Of a DNA stretch of 64,000 nt, positions 11,003-24,689 are shown piece after piece. The DNA lies in assembly GCA_024305405.1 (NCBI GenBank), contig JAKNDB010000098.1, positions 2,994,501-3,058,500 of the forward strand, read 5' to 3'. Within the stretch, counting starts at the first letter, position 1, and each line of letters starts with the position of its first letter. Under the pieces are notes generated by a model. It searched no databases. It was not told where the DNA came from and saw only the letters and a list, made by a program, of their open reading frames with translations. The stretch comes from Dirofilaria immitis (taxonomy: Eukaryota > Nematoda > Chromadorea > Rhabditida > Onchocercidae). Made by a program: the position numbers and the translations under genes.

Positions 11003-12825
11003 GAAAACAATCAGTAAAATAATCAACAAAATTTTTGATTATTTTAATATTAAATTTGCTAATAATTGTATTAATGTCTTTTGATATTTTTCAGAAACAA
11101 ATTTTCTTACAGAATTCGATCAATCAAAATTTTGTTTCAATATAGATTGTGTGTTTTTTAATTTGTTTATATTGAATTGATAAATGCATTTCAAACAGAA
11201 TTCAAACAGTCAGTCAATCAATCAATTAATCAATCAGTATAAATCAAATATTTTTTGATTCTTTAATATTATGATGATAATCGAGAAAAAAAAAACGATA
11301 GAACTAACATTCGATTAAGCCGAAACAGAGGAGAACAACATGAACATTACTTACTATACCATGACAATCATCTTGATCACAATTGTTATTAATTAATGCA
11401 GCGCTATCTACAAACATTGTAATGCTCATCGCCATAGAAAATATGGAAAATAATAATAGTAATAATTGCGCTGGTCGATCTAAACGCCTGCAACTATTTA
11501 TTGATTGATAACTCAAATCTTTGACGTAATCTAGATCAAACTTGAATATAATCAATCATCACGATATTTACATCTAAATATTGATCAAAATCTTTTGCAG
11601 ATATTTATTGATTAATACTTCAATCATAATTTTGCGTAATTTTGAAATGATGTGAATCAAAATTTGAATTAAATTGGTCATCAAAATATTTGCATTTAAA
11701 TATCGATCTAGATTATTTGCAGCTACTTATTGATTGATATTTCAATCATATTTTCGATGTGATTTTGGAATGATCCACATCAGACTTGAATTTAATTGAT
11801 CATTAAAATATCTATATTTAAACTGTAGATAGATATAGTTATATATTTTAATTATAGGTATAAACAAGATATCCATCACAGAATAATCCATCAATATTTA
11901 TACTAATTTTTTCCATCAAAAGAGAAAAAATAATGACGTTAATTTTACCTTGATGAAATAAATGAAAAAATTCCACAAATAATAAATGACAGCGATGCTG
12001 TTATAGCAAATGCTGTTCCCGAAATATTATTTGTAATAACATCAAATATAAGTAATATAATACCGGATAATAAATGACAAATACCCAACATTAAACCACA
12101 TGATCGACATGGCCATACCTGTGCAACATTCAGTTGTTGTTCAATTAAATCGATTGAAACTTCTGTAAAAAAAAAATAAAAAACAAAAATCACTTTGAAT
12201 TGCGAAATTTAAATAATTCGAGAAATTACAAAGTCAATGTAATTTACGACAATTTTTGTCTGATAATTTTAGAATTTTCTTAGTACTTTTTTAAGAATAT
12301 TTTCGATTTCAATAAAAATATATTTCAAACAAAAACTTAGCACACTAAAAATTTCTAATTATTCTTCAAAAAGAAGTAATTTAAAAATTGAAAATATCAT
12401 AGCTAGTAAAAATTCAATTACCGAATACTTTATATATTAGTAATTAAATTTTTCTACCTTTAATTAATGAATTTAATAATTCACTGGTCATAAATTTTTC
12501 CAAAAAAAAAAAAATATTGCAATTTTATATGAAAACTAACTAAGACAATCAAGTTTTAAATAAATAAATTTGGATATGAGTTGAATACATTTATCATTCA
12601 GATCTTTTTTACAAGATTAAATCTAGTAAAATCTTTTGAAGGTCAAATCTAATAAAGTTTAGTTCTATAAGCTAAATAAAACGTTAAACTTCATTTTTGA
12701 AATTATATTTAGAAAAATAAGGTTTTAATTAACATCTGTTACAAATGATATTTATTTACCTTTTTGATAGCAGATGATACTGATGATGATGTTGTCATCA
12801 ATGGTTTGAGATCATTTTCATCCAT
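9825..12825 (-). CDS. Four-pass membrane protein (MS4A/tetraspan-like), 4 exons
   Basis: Exons: 12825-12760 (ATG, MDENDLKPLM, Ser-rich), 12162-11949, 11487-11309, 9976-9825 (TAA), giving about 203 residues. Four hydrophobic segments are clear: GLMLGICHLLSGIILLIF (about residues 46-65), AFAITASLSFIICGIFSFIS (75-94), a Leu/Phe/Met-rich segment after RPAQ (100-120), and a fourth that crosses the last junction (VVLLCFGLIE joined to TICFVTMIVCF). The loop before TM4 carries CDQDDC, perhaps a disulfide pair. Both ends should be cytosolic; the tail has a PYSTL motif. The layout suits an MS4A/CD20-like or similar small tetraspan protein, but I cannot name a family firmly. Phases fit at the last two junctions. 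At the first, the A5 run at 12761-12765 must be one base longer for IKK to join EVSIDLIEQ. The last exon could instead splice on at AAG-CCA-AG/GTTTTT. Confidence 0.75.
10249..10345. repeat. (CA)n microsatellite
   Basis: ACACAC repeats with scattered T and G interruptions lie inside the last intron of the four-pass protein gene. The open frames through it on both strands (His-Thr repeats; Cys-Val repeats) are artefacts. Confidence 0.95.
10967..11002. repeat. (AATC)n microsatellite
   Basis: About eight uninterrupted copies of the tetranucleotide AATC. A shorter, imperfect run of the same motif recurs near 11205-11240, and related CAAT runs occur at 24.7-24.85 kb. All lie in non-coding DNA. Confidence 0.95.
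11480..11830. repeat. Degenerate tandem repeat (110-122 bp) abutting a splice acceptor
   Basis: The word GCA(A/G)(A/C)TA(T/C)TTATTGATT recurs at 11489, 11598 and 11720, followed each time by related sequence (CTCAAAT/CAATCAT, a TGAATTTAAT-like word, ATCAATATTTA). The first copy overlaps the acceptor of exon 11487-11309: its minus strand reads AATAAATAGTTGCAG just before the exon. The later copies carry the same AATAA-TA-CTGCA core inside the intron. Confidence 0.7.
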
Positions 12826-14540
12826 TTTTTCATTTAAACAAAATAAATTTTTACGATTTTAAAATTTATTTCAATTAATAATATTTATTCGAAAAAAGTA
12901 ATAAATGCATATGAAAAACGAATTAGCAATAAAAATATTCGGAATATTTTTTCAAATCCATCGATGTAATCTGAAATCAAAAAAAAAAACGAACTTTCAA
13001 ATCAATATATTCAACCTTTTTTTTCTGAAAAATATGAAATAACATATGGTTGATAAGAATGAAATAGCATACGGCTGATGATGCATAAATTTTTTCCTAA
13101 AATTATATTTAAAATAAGTTAAATATAAAAAAGTCTTGCCTTTTTTTCCCGTCTTAAAAGCATTTTTTTTTCAATAATATATTTGAAATAAATTAGATAT
13201 GAAAGATATGACTAAAAGCATTTAACAACAAAATAAATCCTACGATTCATTCGAACTATTAAATTCATTCGTAAATTTTATTTTTCAAATAAAAATTAAA
13301 TTTGAACAGAGAGAACACATTGAAGAGAGAGAACACATTCAACGGTCTACGATTATTGTTTTCTCGTGTCGAGAATTAAAACATTCGTAATCTACAGTTA
13401 CCATTTTTTTACTCGAGAATCAGAAACTTTAATATTCTACAGCTATTGCTTTTTTTCTCGAGACAAAAAGAAATTTACATAAAGGAAAAAAAAAGAAAAA
13501 TATATGAAAACAATTTTGCCGATATATTGATATTACTATAAGTGATAAAATATTTTAATCTCAAGATCTCAATTTCAGTAACGATAAATGGAGTATTTTT
13601 TTGGAAAATTTTTTTTTTTCATTCAAAAGAAATATGTTTTTTCAATAATTTTGAATTATTATTTTTAAAAATAAGTAATTTAATTTGAGGTGAAATTTTA
13701 TTTATGCTATAGCATCAATAATTAGATTTTACAAATAATAGAATGAATAAATTTTTCGAACTTTAAAAGAAAAAGGAAAAAACTAAGTAGCTATTGAAAT
13801 AAATAAAAGTACTGCCGAAAACAAACTTTGCCAGATTCAACAATAACAGCCAAAAAAAAAAAGGTAGTCTAAAATTTGTTATGCGAAATTTTAGATTTAC
13901 TGAAACTTTATAATTTTAAGATTGATAATGCTACGCTATTATTATTATGTTGAAATTTGATCTTTAAAAAAGATTTCTATGCTACAGTATACTTTTTTGA
14001 TTTTTTAATGAACAAAAAGAAAAATAATTTGAAATTTTATAAACATTGAAATTTTTATCATTCTAAATTAATCATACTGTTACTATTTTGATACTTTACC
14101 GTAATGTATGACATTTTTTTTTTTTTTAGCAATCATATAACATTTGATATTGATTAATTCAATTGTAAGCATTTTTTGTTAATGATAAGATTGATTGGAT
14201 TTTGAGAAAATTTCTACTTTCTGTGTTATAATTCACAATTTGACCTTTTAAATGATTGATCATTCATTTGTACGAATTCCTTTATGCTGAAACTTATGAG
14301 AGTATATAGAAATGCTAGCTGATGACGTAATTAATAATTTTAATTAAGAAAAGTTTTTTCAAAATATTCTCAAAACGATAAGTCATATTGATCTGGAAAG
14401 GATGAATCATATTGAAAAAGTTATGCCTAAAATTGTATTATAATTTCATTTTAATTTGTAACATCTATTTAATTAAATTTATATGCGATATTGACTGGAA
14501 TAGTGAAGAAATATATACATAATTAGTAAATCATACACTC

Positions 14541-14655
14541 TTAATTAAGAGTTCATATGCGTCTAATTACGAGGTCATACGTGTTTAATTGCGAGGTCAC
14601 ATGCGTCTAATTGAAAGATCATCATGTATGACTAATTAACAAGGAATCATATTCA
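14541..14655. repeat. Minisatellite, 22-23 bp unit, about 5 copies
   Basis: Successive units begin with TAATTA or TAATTG, followed by CGAGGTCATACGTGTT-like sequence. The copies differ at several positions. Confidence 0.8.
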
Positions 14656-17534
14656 TGATATAATAAAAATTTATTTTAAACGATAAAAGCGATGACGAAT
14701 ATTTAGTAAATTATTCGATATTCAGCCTAGTCATTAACTTAGAAAAAACCTAATCAATATATTATATTGATGCTTCATTGAAGAAACATACGTGTGATAA
14801 AATAATGATCTACCATTTAAATGGTAAAGGTGAAAGAAAATATTTCGTAAAATTAAATAGTGATCAGTTTAAATATCAATTTAATTAAGGATTTCTTGGC
14901 TAAGATATAGCAAATAAACCTGGCTTTGGCCTAAAATTTGGTTTCTATTCTTTCACACGATTATAATTTTAGAAATATTTTGATAATATCATTGCGGCAT
15001 AAATATTTAGCAAACATTCTAATTTTCAACTTAAATATTAAATCGCAACTTTTGGTGATAATCTATCTTACCTGATATTAGTAAAAATGCGCTAACGTAT
15101 CTGAGAACAAATAGTATCATGATATAAAATTATGGTTGAAATTTGCCGTTTAAAGATTGAATTTAAGGTGAAATAATAAAATTTTAAAATAATATCAAGC
15201 AAGCATTTCCACTTCGTGAAGCAAAGAAAAATGATAAGTGTGTAATAATTTTATATAAACTTATCATTAACGATTCTTTTAATCATTTCTAAATTATTTC
15301 ACTTTTGTGATAATTTTTATGAATTAAAATAGTTTGATTAAATTCTTCTAACCAAGTTTATGGTAATTTTAATTTTAAGAAGTTTGAGGTATCAGAAATT
15401 TTTTTATCAGAAAGAAAAAATGAGCTAAAAATGCATATTGATGAAAGCATATTAAATTAAAATTAAATAAGCATTAAAATATCCAATAAATTAGATCAAA
15501 TATTTAATCAAATCAACGGTTTTTTTGTTTTATTAAAATTTTTGTAAAAGCAAAATTTGAAAATTTTTTGAATTTTTATTAATTTCGAATTTCAATTAAC
15601 GATTGTTAATTATCATTTGATAGTAATGTGCGTGTAAGCGTGGAATGAAAATTTGAAAAAACGAAAAATCTTTGTCTAATTGCTAAGCAGTTGTTTAATT
15701 AAAATCATTTTTCGAAATTTGATATACTTGGCTGGATATATTTTAAATTCTTATCATGAGATAATCGTTTAATGTAAAATTTCATGCTTATTTGTTTTCT
15801 ACAAATTCTTGAAATCTGATACAACTGACAGAATATATTTTACATTCTTGTCATAAATTCATGAAATTTGATTTATTTGAAAACTGATGTTTGATTTCTT
15901 ATTTTAATATAATAGTTGTTTATTTAAATATTTGACTCTTACCTAATTTCTATAAATTCTTGAAATCTATTATACCTAATTGAATATTTCAGATTCCTAT
16001 CATAGCAGTCATTTTAATTAAAAATTTGAGCTTATCTGCTTCAGTTGAATTTCTCATGCAAATAATGGTAATATTATGATTTATAAATTTTAATTAGTTA
16101 ATATGATGTTTTAATCAATCATATGTTTGATTAAATATTCTGATAAAAACATATTTTTGCTTCAAAAATATTTTTATTTATTTTTATAAGAATTTTCTTT
16201 CTAAACAGACGAATGAATTTAAAAATAATTTTGAACCGAAATTAAAAAACAATTTTAATTCATCCTCTTTTCCTTTTTCATTTTCTGTAATTTTAATTCC
16301 AAAAAATTTAATTTATTTTTTAACAAAAATAATTTATTCTCTATAAATATAGCAAAAAGAATTCGTATTCGGATATGTTATATGCATAAGTTTAATGAAT
16401 AAATCGTATTTAAAGTTAAATTAAGGTGGTAAGTTTTTTTTCTTTCATTTTCTCGATGTTAAACAATTAATTTTTTTTTCGAGAAATAAATGAAACAAGA
16501 AAAACGTAATAGCAAAATCGATGTTAATGTAATGTTAAAAGATGAATGGTAAAAAAGTTATGAATAATATAAATTCGAAATTTAAAAAAGTCTGAAGCAT
16601 AATTGTAAAACTTCAAGCAACTTGAAAAATACAAATTGGAAGTTTAAAAATGCGAAAAGGATAAATTCGAAATATAAGCAAAAAAAAGGTAGTAAATGTT
16701 TGAGTATATTTCGATCAATTTGTTGATGCCTATCGAGAAACACATATTCATACACTCTTCTTGTGCAATGGAAAAAGAAGAAAGAAAAAAAAAACTTAAA
16801 AACTTGAAAACTTAGTTCGGTTGAATGCACTTCGAACAACAGTTGCTTCAAAATTGTTTGCTTCAATGATTGTATAATTTATATTCGCAAAACACTAGTA
16901 TAACTATATCATTTGTTTCAGTAATAAATTTCAATTTTCTATTCTTAAAATAATTCATGGAATATATCAAAGCTCAAACATTAAACATACAGATTCATTT
17001 ATTACTTAAAGTATTCATGAAATGAAATAAAAATATATCAAACAAAAAGACTGTGAAAATAATTCAAAAAAAAAAAAAAGAAAATGATAGAAATTTTCGA
17101 TTCATTCATTTTATCTGTTCAAAATATTTCAATAATTAAGTATTATATTTCAATTTCCAATTAATCATTATTATATATATGCACGTTATCAATGTTTCCA
17201 TATTGCTTCGTAAATTAATTTAAAAAATTTAAAATTTAAAAAATTTAAATTAATTTAAAGGAAAATTAAATATGAAATAATCACTTTCACATATATATTT
17301 CGCCATAACTTTCAATATTTTTGAAATTTCCAAAGTAATTTCAAAAGATACTATTTGTTTCGAAAAATATGCAAAATTAAAAATTTTTTCAAACTATTTA
17401 ATTAAATTTTTTCAGCAAAAATTTTAAAATATATTTTTTTCAATGTTTTTTTGTGAAACTTAATATTTTCTAAGAATAATAAAAAATATGCAATTCAATC
17501 ATTCTTCTATTTCATCTCATAACATTTGTTAAAT

Positions 17535-17730
17535 ACTTTACGCAAAAGGTAATTTTGTTAATTACTTTCTTCGATATCCTATAGCATTTTCTAGATTTTC
17601 ACTTTGCATACAAGGTAACTTTCTTAATTATACTTTACATACAAGGTGACTTTGTTAATCACTTTACGTACAAGGTAAATTTTGTTAATTACTTTCTTCG
17701 ATATCCTACAGTACTTCTTAGATTTTTCTC
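17535..17730. repeat. Mixed tandem repeat around ACTTT-ACAAGGTAA units
   Basis: Units of about 30 bp (ACTTTACGTACAAGGTAA and variants) are flanked by two copies of a longer block with CTTTCTTCGATATCCTA, at about 17565 and 17692. The nested pattern suggests stepwise duplication. Confidence 0.75.
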
Positions 17731-19538
17731 AAGATTAACATTTGCTTATGATTACTTGCTTATGATTATGAAAAAAAATTTTAAATTTTTTACAAAATAG
17801 AAATGTGATAATTGAAAACAGAAATATCAAATATTATTTCGAAAATCAATTTCTACTGAAATTAATGTAAATTTTTTCAGAAATTTTCCGATTTATCATT
17901 GAACAAATACATTAAATCCTAATTAATGAAAAAAATTAAATTTCGACGGAGATATTTCAAATATATTTCAAATTTTTTAAAAGATATTTCAAATTTCAAA
18001 TTTTTTTAACATAAATTTGCGTGACATTTGCATTAACAAACATTTTTGACAAATTAGATTGCATATATAAAAAGATCAAAACAAAAAAATTCAAATTTGT
18101 AATAAATCTCTATAAACATTTTTTTTATCAATAAATGAATTTGCCGTAAAATTTGTTGTAAGAAAAACTTTTGAGCTTAAATATTTTGAAGTTTAGGAAA
18201 AGTTTTTTTTTGAAAGAAATTATCATTCAGAACGAAAATTTTGATAAAACTAGTAATTATTATATTAACAAATTAATTTATTAAATAAAGCATTAATGTA
18301 AAATAATAAAAAATTAAATTAAATTTAATTTAATTTAATTAAGTACCGAAATCAATCATATTGAAATACGATTTTTTCATCAGAATTTTATCACATTTTA
18401 TTATTATTATTTGTACATCGATTTAAAAGCATTCTTTACAATTGATCATTTCAAGTTAAATTATTATTAGAAACTGACGATAAATAGTATTCAAAGAGAT
18501 AGATCAATACGTGTTTATTACGATATATCCGTGCTAAACTTGATATTTTCAATCAATAAAGAATGTCGAATTTCAATTTGGGAATCAGAATCTTTCGCAG
18601 AAATGAATGTCTATTTAATATGGCAATTTTTGCGATTTAAATATTTAAAAATCTGTTCAACAAATCTTCACCGAATAAAAGTTTTGTTTTTTCAAACATC
18701 TCGAATTATTTTTTTTCAATCATAATTTTTATCACTACAGCATTAATTATCATTGATTTTAATCAGATAGAAATTTTATGCTTGACATAATTTACAAAAA
18801 TTAAAAATTTTTGAAAAAAATTTTCAACGAACATCATTAAGCATTCAATTTTAGTTTTAAAATCATCATTATTTCCGCAATATTCGAATGATAAAATTAC
18901 TTCAAAATTTCAAAGGTTAAAAGAGGTCAAACTTATAATAGAATATGATGCATTTCTGTTTGCAAGAAAAATGCAAATTTGCTACTAATTTAATCATTAA
19001 TTTATTTATTAATTCATAATACTTTTGAATTATAATTGATTTTCATAATTTTATATTTATAAATGCATTTATAATTCGAACATTTTGCAAATATATTAAC
19101 ATATGAATGGAAAATTGTTGATAAAATTAAATTTATACAAAAATTAAAAAATAATTTTAACAAAGTATTACAGTTGTAAATGCGAATTATTTCATAAAAA
19201 TTTTTACAAAATTTTTTAAAAAGAAAATCTTTTCATATCAAAGAAAAAACCGATAACATTGATTTCCGCTAATTAATTCATTAATTAATCTTTTCTTTCT
19301 TTCTAGATTCATACAAAAAAAAAAGAAGAAAAAAAAACGAATGAAATGATCAATTTTCATGTTATTCTCATTAACTGTCGTGAATGAACGCGAAATGATT
19401 TCGCAATAAGAGAAAAGAGAATGATTCATAAGTGAATGTGTTGGAGAAATGTTAATGTGTAGGTCAAGATGTTTAAATGATATTGGCTATCGTGTTTATG
19501 TGTTTCAAATATAGGGTGGACTCAGAATTGACCTCGCA

Positions 19539-19706
19539 ATGATGCGAAGAAGAATCCTAACTTTAACATTATTTTCGTCAACTGGAATCTTCGAAATCAG
19601 TAAGATGGATAATGTTGAGAATTGTATCGAGCTTTTTATATTGTTTCCGTTATTAATTTCTCGTATCGAAATTTTAATCGTTGGATTTGTTATCGCATTG
19701 GAATAA
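19539..19706 (+). CDS. Small open frame, 55 codons, hydrophobic; doubtful
   Basis: ATGATG at 19539 starts MMRRRILTLTLFSSTGIFEI, which resembles a signal peptide, followed by two hydrophobic stretches and a TAA at 19704. The local base composition is less A/T-biased than the surroundings, and a donor-like GTAAGA follows FEI. There is no further exon and no family match, so this may be chance. Confidence 0.15.
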   Translation: MMRRRILTLTLFSSTGIFEISKMDNVENCIELFILFPLLISRIEILIVGFVIALE

Positions 19707-20210
19707 CTTGTCGTATTAAAAGTTTAATAATCCAAGTTTGTGATTGATTTCGCTTGGAGTTTAAGTGGAAATAAAGAATTTGCAAGTTTGCATACCTTGT
19801 CACAACTCAAACGAAAGAATATTTTCGCAACATTAATTAAATTAATTAATTTAAATTAATTCATAAAAAGAAATCAACGAGCATACGTATCTTTTAAAAT
19901 GATATATTTCTATATAATCTGTAATTGAATGTTTAAATTAATAATTAATTTATCTTAATTTTATTTAATTTTTTACGAATTACTTTTTTTGCATTTATTT
20001 GTTTTACTGACTTTTAGAAAATTTATAATTTTAAAAATTTTATAACTATGGCAATTAATTAAGAAAGAATTAGTAATAATTCAAAAGTATTTGAATAATA
20101 AGCTTATCACATATTCCATAATTTAAACCTAAACAGTTTCATAAATCTTTGAATTATTCTCGTCGAACAAAGCAATCAAGAATGATAAATAGATTCATTA
20201 AAAAATGGTC

Positions 20211-20322
20211 CAAAAGAAAATTTCAATTTTATATTGGCACGAATTTAACTAAATTCGTTTAATAGACAAAAGAAAATTTCAGTTTTATATTGGCACGAAT
20301 TTAGCTAAATTCGTTTAATTGT
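20211..20322. repeat. Tandem duplication, 56-bp unit, 2 copies
   Basis: CAAAAGAAAATTTCA starts at 20211 and again at 20267. The two copies share TATATTGGCACGAATTTA and differ at only a few bases, so the duplication is fairly recent. Confidence 0.9.
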
Positions 20323-21969
20323 AAATAAAGAATTTTAATTCGAGAATTTATATGGTATGATTAAATTTTTTTAACTAATAAAAAATAATTGAGGATAAGA
20401 AATAAATTTTGTATAATTTAAACATTTTATAAATTAAGCAAAATTATTTATCAATTTTTTACAGAAATTTAACATAGTAAAAAAATAGATAATAGATAAT
20501 CGAAATTAATAATCATTGATAATATCTGATTGAGATGAAAAATTATTATACAACTGATGCATCGAAAGTGATCTAATTAATTTTAAATCAAAAATAATTG
20601 GATGAAAATATTTAAACATAATTTTTGTTCGTGATAAAATCATTTCAATGATAAGATGATTAACATAGAATATTTCACCTTTGTTTTTGATTTAAACCAA
20701 GTAAGTTTTTAAAAACTCTTTTGAGGCTATCAAAATAAATTTTATAAAATTACTAAGAAAAAGTTTTTTTGATATTAATCATTACCATTCATCGATAATT
20801 ATCATTATTGCATAATTTATTATCGAAAATTTATTATTCGAAATAAAAAAATACTTCGTTTTTTTTTAGCAGATCTTTTTCAATGTATTTATTTGATAAA
20901 GCATATAATTTTGAAAATTATAATAAATTTATTATAATTCAAATAAGTAAAATTATTTGTTATAAATTAAAGAAATTTAAAAAATTTTTATTTTTGGTGA
21001 AATAAAATTTTGTTAAATATGAGATAATAATATTAAAGTTTGGATAATTTATTAAGCACTAATATCATATTAACGCTTTTTTTTATCTTTAACAAATTTA
21101 CGATTATTTTAAAATGATTTTTCAATTTCAACTTTCAATTAATTGTTTATCATTATGAAGTTTTTATTTCTGAATTTATTTTAAATCACAAGAAGAGGAA
21201 AAGATTGGCTGGATAGGAAGTGCAAAATATGTAAAATTGTTTAACAAATATCATAAAGTTTATTTCGCTCATTGTTACATTCTCGAGAATAGATGACATT
21301 GAATGACTGACTGATTGATTACAATGTAGAAATTATTTTTCTCAAATTATGGCTTACTTTTTAGAAAATTAAATTTTTTTTGTAAAAAATAATGAAAAGT
21401 TTTTCTCATCATGTTGATGGATAGAGATGTGGTTTGAGAAATAAAAGATTAAAATTCTCGCTGGAATGTATTTATTCGTGAAATAGAAAATTAAATTGAG
21501 ATTTTCCAAAATTAAACTATATCATTCAAATATCATATGCAAAATTTTTAAGTGAATATTTTAGAAATAATTGATAAACCAAATATTTGCGAAATAACAA
21601 AATTCAGAAAATTATCAAATCAGATGACAATATGCTTTATCAATTAAAATACAAAATTTTTGATACGCTAATTTTTAAACTTGAAGATATGAGATGTACT
21701 AGAATGTCGAATATTTAAATTTTAACAATCAATGATAACATTTCACTATGACAGTATTATTTCCTGAAATTGTTTATGCTTTATCATATGCTACATGATA
21801 ATAAGCCATAGCATGGCAAAATGATATTTGTTTTAGTACACGTTAACGTGAATTGAATAAAATGATCCATCTATCAAACAATATTAGATATTAGTATTTC
21901 TTGTTCAAATACGAAAATAATAATCAATTATTTTCTATATCTATTTCATATTTTCAGATAAAAACATTT

Positions 21970-22241
21970 ACCTTGGTATTTATATTGTTGTAAGAAGAAA
22001 ATATTTCAGATTTCTTGTTGATGATGAAATTTTATGATGGAAAATGTTTTTATTTTCCTTCACGTATTTGCTAACCTAAAATGAGATAAATCAAAACGAG
22101 GAATGACCTTGGAATTTATATTGTTGTAAGAAGAAGATATTTCAGATTCCTTGTTGATGAAGAAATTTTATGATGGAAAATGTTTTTATTTTCCGTCACG
22201 TATTTGTTAACCTAAAATGAAATAAATCAAAACGAGGAATG
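21970..22241. repeat. Tandem duplication, 136-bp unit, 2 copies
   Basis: ACCTTGG(T/A)ATTTATATTG starts at 21970 and 22106. Both copies run through AAATTTTATGATGGAAAATG and end in CAAAACGAGGAATGA, with a handful of differences. Confidence 0.92.
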
Positions 22242-22490
22242 AATCAATATATTCTGAATCTGTGTTCGAAACAAAAACAAATGAGTATATTCCGAATCTA
22301 CGCTGTAAATTCAGATCATTATATTTTAAATCTATGCCATAATTTCAGATCATTATATATTGAATCTATACCATAGCTTTAAATCAATCAGTATGTTCTA
22401 AATTTATATCGTAGTTTCCGATCAAAATATTTTGAATCCACTCCACAATATTCAAAATCTAATACTACACCATAGTTTCAGAATTTTGTA
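22242..22490. repeat. Degenerate minisatellite, about 37-bp unit, about 6 copies
   Basis: Units resemble ATATTTTGAATCTATGCCAT, then AGTTTCAGATCA. The copies are diverged. It directly follows the 136-bp duplication. Confidence 0.75.
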
Positions 22491-23460
22491 TTTGATCCAT
22501 TTCATTAAATTTTTCAATAAATATCATTTATGAAATCTGAAAAAAAGCAATATGTGACACAATAAATATAATATGATAAGAAAAAAAATCTTTATTATCA
22601 AATTTGCTTATATCACTCTTTTTTTTTCGTTGATATAATTATTTAATCATTTTTCTTTCTTCATTTTTTTTTTTGGATTGAAATATTTACGACGATTGAA
22701 AAGTTTTTTGTTTGAAAAATTTACTCAGACATTTTTAAACTTTAAAGATCTATTTTAGTGGATCAAAAACAATAGAGAAAGCATTAAAAATTGTTTGAAA
22801 CAAAAGGGAGGAAAAAGAGGAAAACTTTAGAGCAAAACTTTCTTTTTTTTTGTTTTGATATTTTTTAAAATGATTGGTAATGCCTAGACAAAATGCATTT
22901 CGTCTATCATCATTCCATCTTGTCATTTTGCTCATTTCTTTTAAAAGAAAGACAAAAAAAAAGTTTTCATTTTCTCTTGAAGTTTTATATATACATATAC
23001 CACCGATTAGTGAGCTTGATTAGCTAGGCAATTTTTAAGTTTAACTACGCTTCTTCTCATATTCCTTAAAAAAAAGAAAAAAAAGAAAAAAAGAAAAAAA
23101 TTACCAAACAGTTGTTCGAAAATCAATAGCTATGAAATTTTGCATTTATTCGAGATTTCGAGGTAATAACATTCTCGAATTGAATGCATTCGATCTCTTT
23201 ATTAGCATTATCATTTAGCGAATTTTTTCATCCAACTATTATTAATTATTAAATTACAAAATAATTTTTGTAGTGATTTTTGCCATAGGGAAATGAAAAT
23301 TTTTGTATAAATTTATTGATATTTGATAGTATTAATTTTAATTGAAATTTATGTAAAATTCATTCGAATTTTAATTCAATTAAAATTTCGACTATTAATT
23401 AATGATTAATTTGCTATATTTTATAGGAAATAATTATTACAAATATCATCTCTAACACTT

Positions 23461-23596
23461 AATTAAATCGATTTTAATTTGTTCGAATCTTTCTTCATAT
23501 TATTAAGTATTTGATTTGAATCATTTGGAATTAAATCGATTTTAATTTGTTCGAATCTTTCTTCATATTATTAAGTATTTGATTTGAATCATTTGG
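23461..23596. repeat. Near-perfect tandem duplication, 68-bp unit
   Basis: AATTAAATCGATTTTAATTT starts at 23461 and 23529, and the two 68-bp units look identical by eye. It is non-coding. Identity this high implies a very recent duplication or an assembly artefact. Confidence 0.92.
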
Positions 23597-23659
23597 TATA
23601 TTTCTAATTCAAATTCACGTATAGCAGTATTGCTAATTAATACGTAAAATACGTACCCA

Positions 23660-24075
23660 CACGTGCGAAACATTACCAGTGATTTAGATTGAGATAAGCT
23701 TTCTTTCTTGTACAAAAGCATGAAGTACGTAGTTCTGACGTACGTATATGTGATACTATTGAGGATAAGCTTTCTTGATTCTCATACAAAAATATAGGAT
23801 ACGGTTATGGCATACTTGTATTTGATATTACAAAATGATTACGATTGAAGATATAAACCTTGTGATTCTCATATACAGAAATATCGAATACAACGTACGT
23901 GTATCAGTCGCCATCAAGATAAACCGTTTAATCCTTAAGCAGAAACATCAAACTTGTAATTCTCATTCATAAAACGTTATAACTTATATTTGATATTATA
24001 CGGTGATTAAGATTGACGATAGAGCCTTTTGATTCAGAAACATAGAATACGTAGCGTACGTTTATATGAAACTAT
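23660..24075. repeat. Degenerate repeat with ACGTAC and GATTGA(A/G)GATA words
   Basis: Blocks of about 75-80 bp contain GATTGAGATAAGC, a CTTGTGATTCTCATA-like word, CATCGAATAC and ACGTACGT. Five or so diverged copies can be followed. Confidence 0.6.
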
Positions 24076-24689
24076 TGAATAAATATGAATTATATGAGTA
24101 TTTGTAAATTAAACTTGATAAAATTGATATGCAATTATCAATTATTATCAGATTAATATTACTTAAAAAATTGATTAAAATTTGTTACATTTTTCCTATT
24201 ACTTTATAATTATAAATTAATATTTTAGATTTAAAATAAATAAACGATCTAATAATATAAAATTACTAATTTTAATAATAATTAAAATATAAATTAAAGA
24301 TTAAAAAATTTTTAAAATATTTCAATATTAATTCCATAAAATGATGAAACAAATATAAGAAATTTTAATCAATTTTTATACAAATAAAATTTATTAATTT
24401 AATGATAATTGATAGATTGCATATTAATTTTATCAATAATCTATACGGATAAATCGATAAAAATTCTATGTCAAATGATATCAAAAGAGTAATCAATGAA
24501 AAGTTTATCGAATTCTTATCATTCTTCGGGAAGAGAAAATTTTCGGCAATATAATCGATGTCATAAAGGTTATTACTTCAAGAAATTCGAATTCTCATTT
24601 TCTTCTTTAATATCTGATAAATAAATTTTTTAGTTACATTTATAACAAAAGAAAAAAATTCAATTTCAATTTCAATTGATTATTATAAA

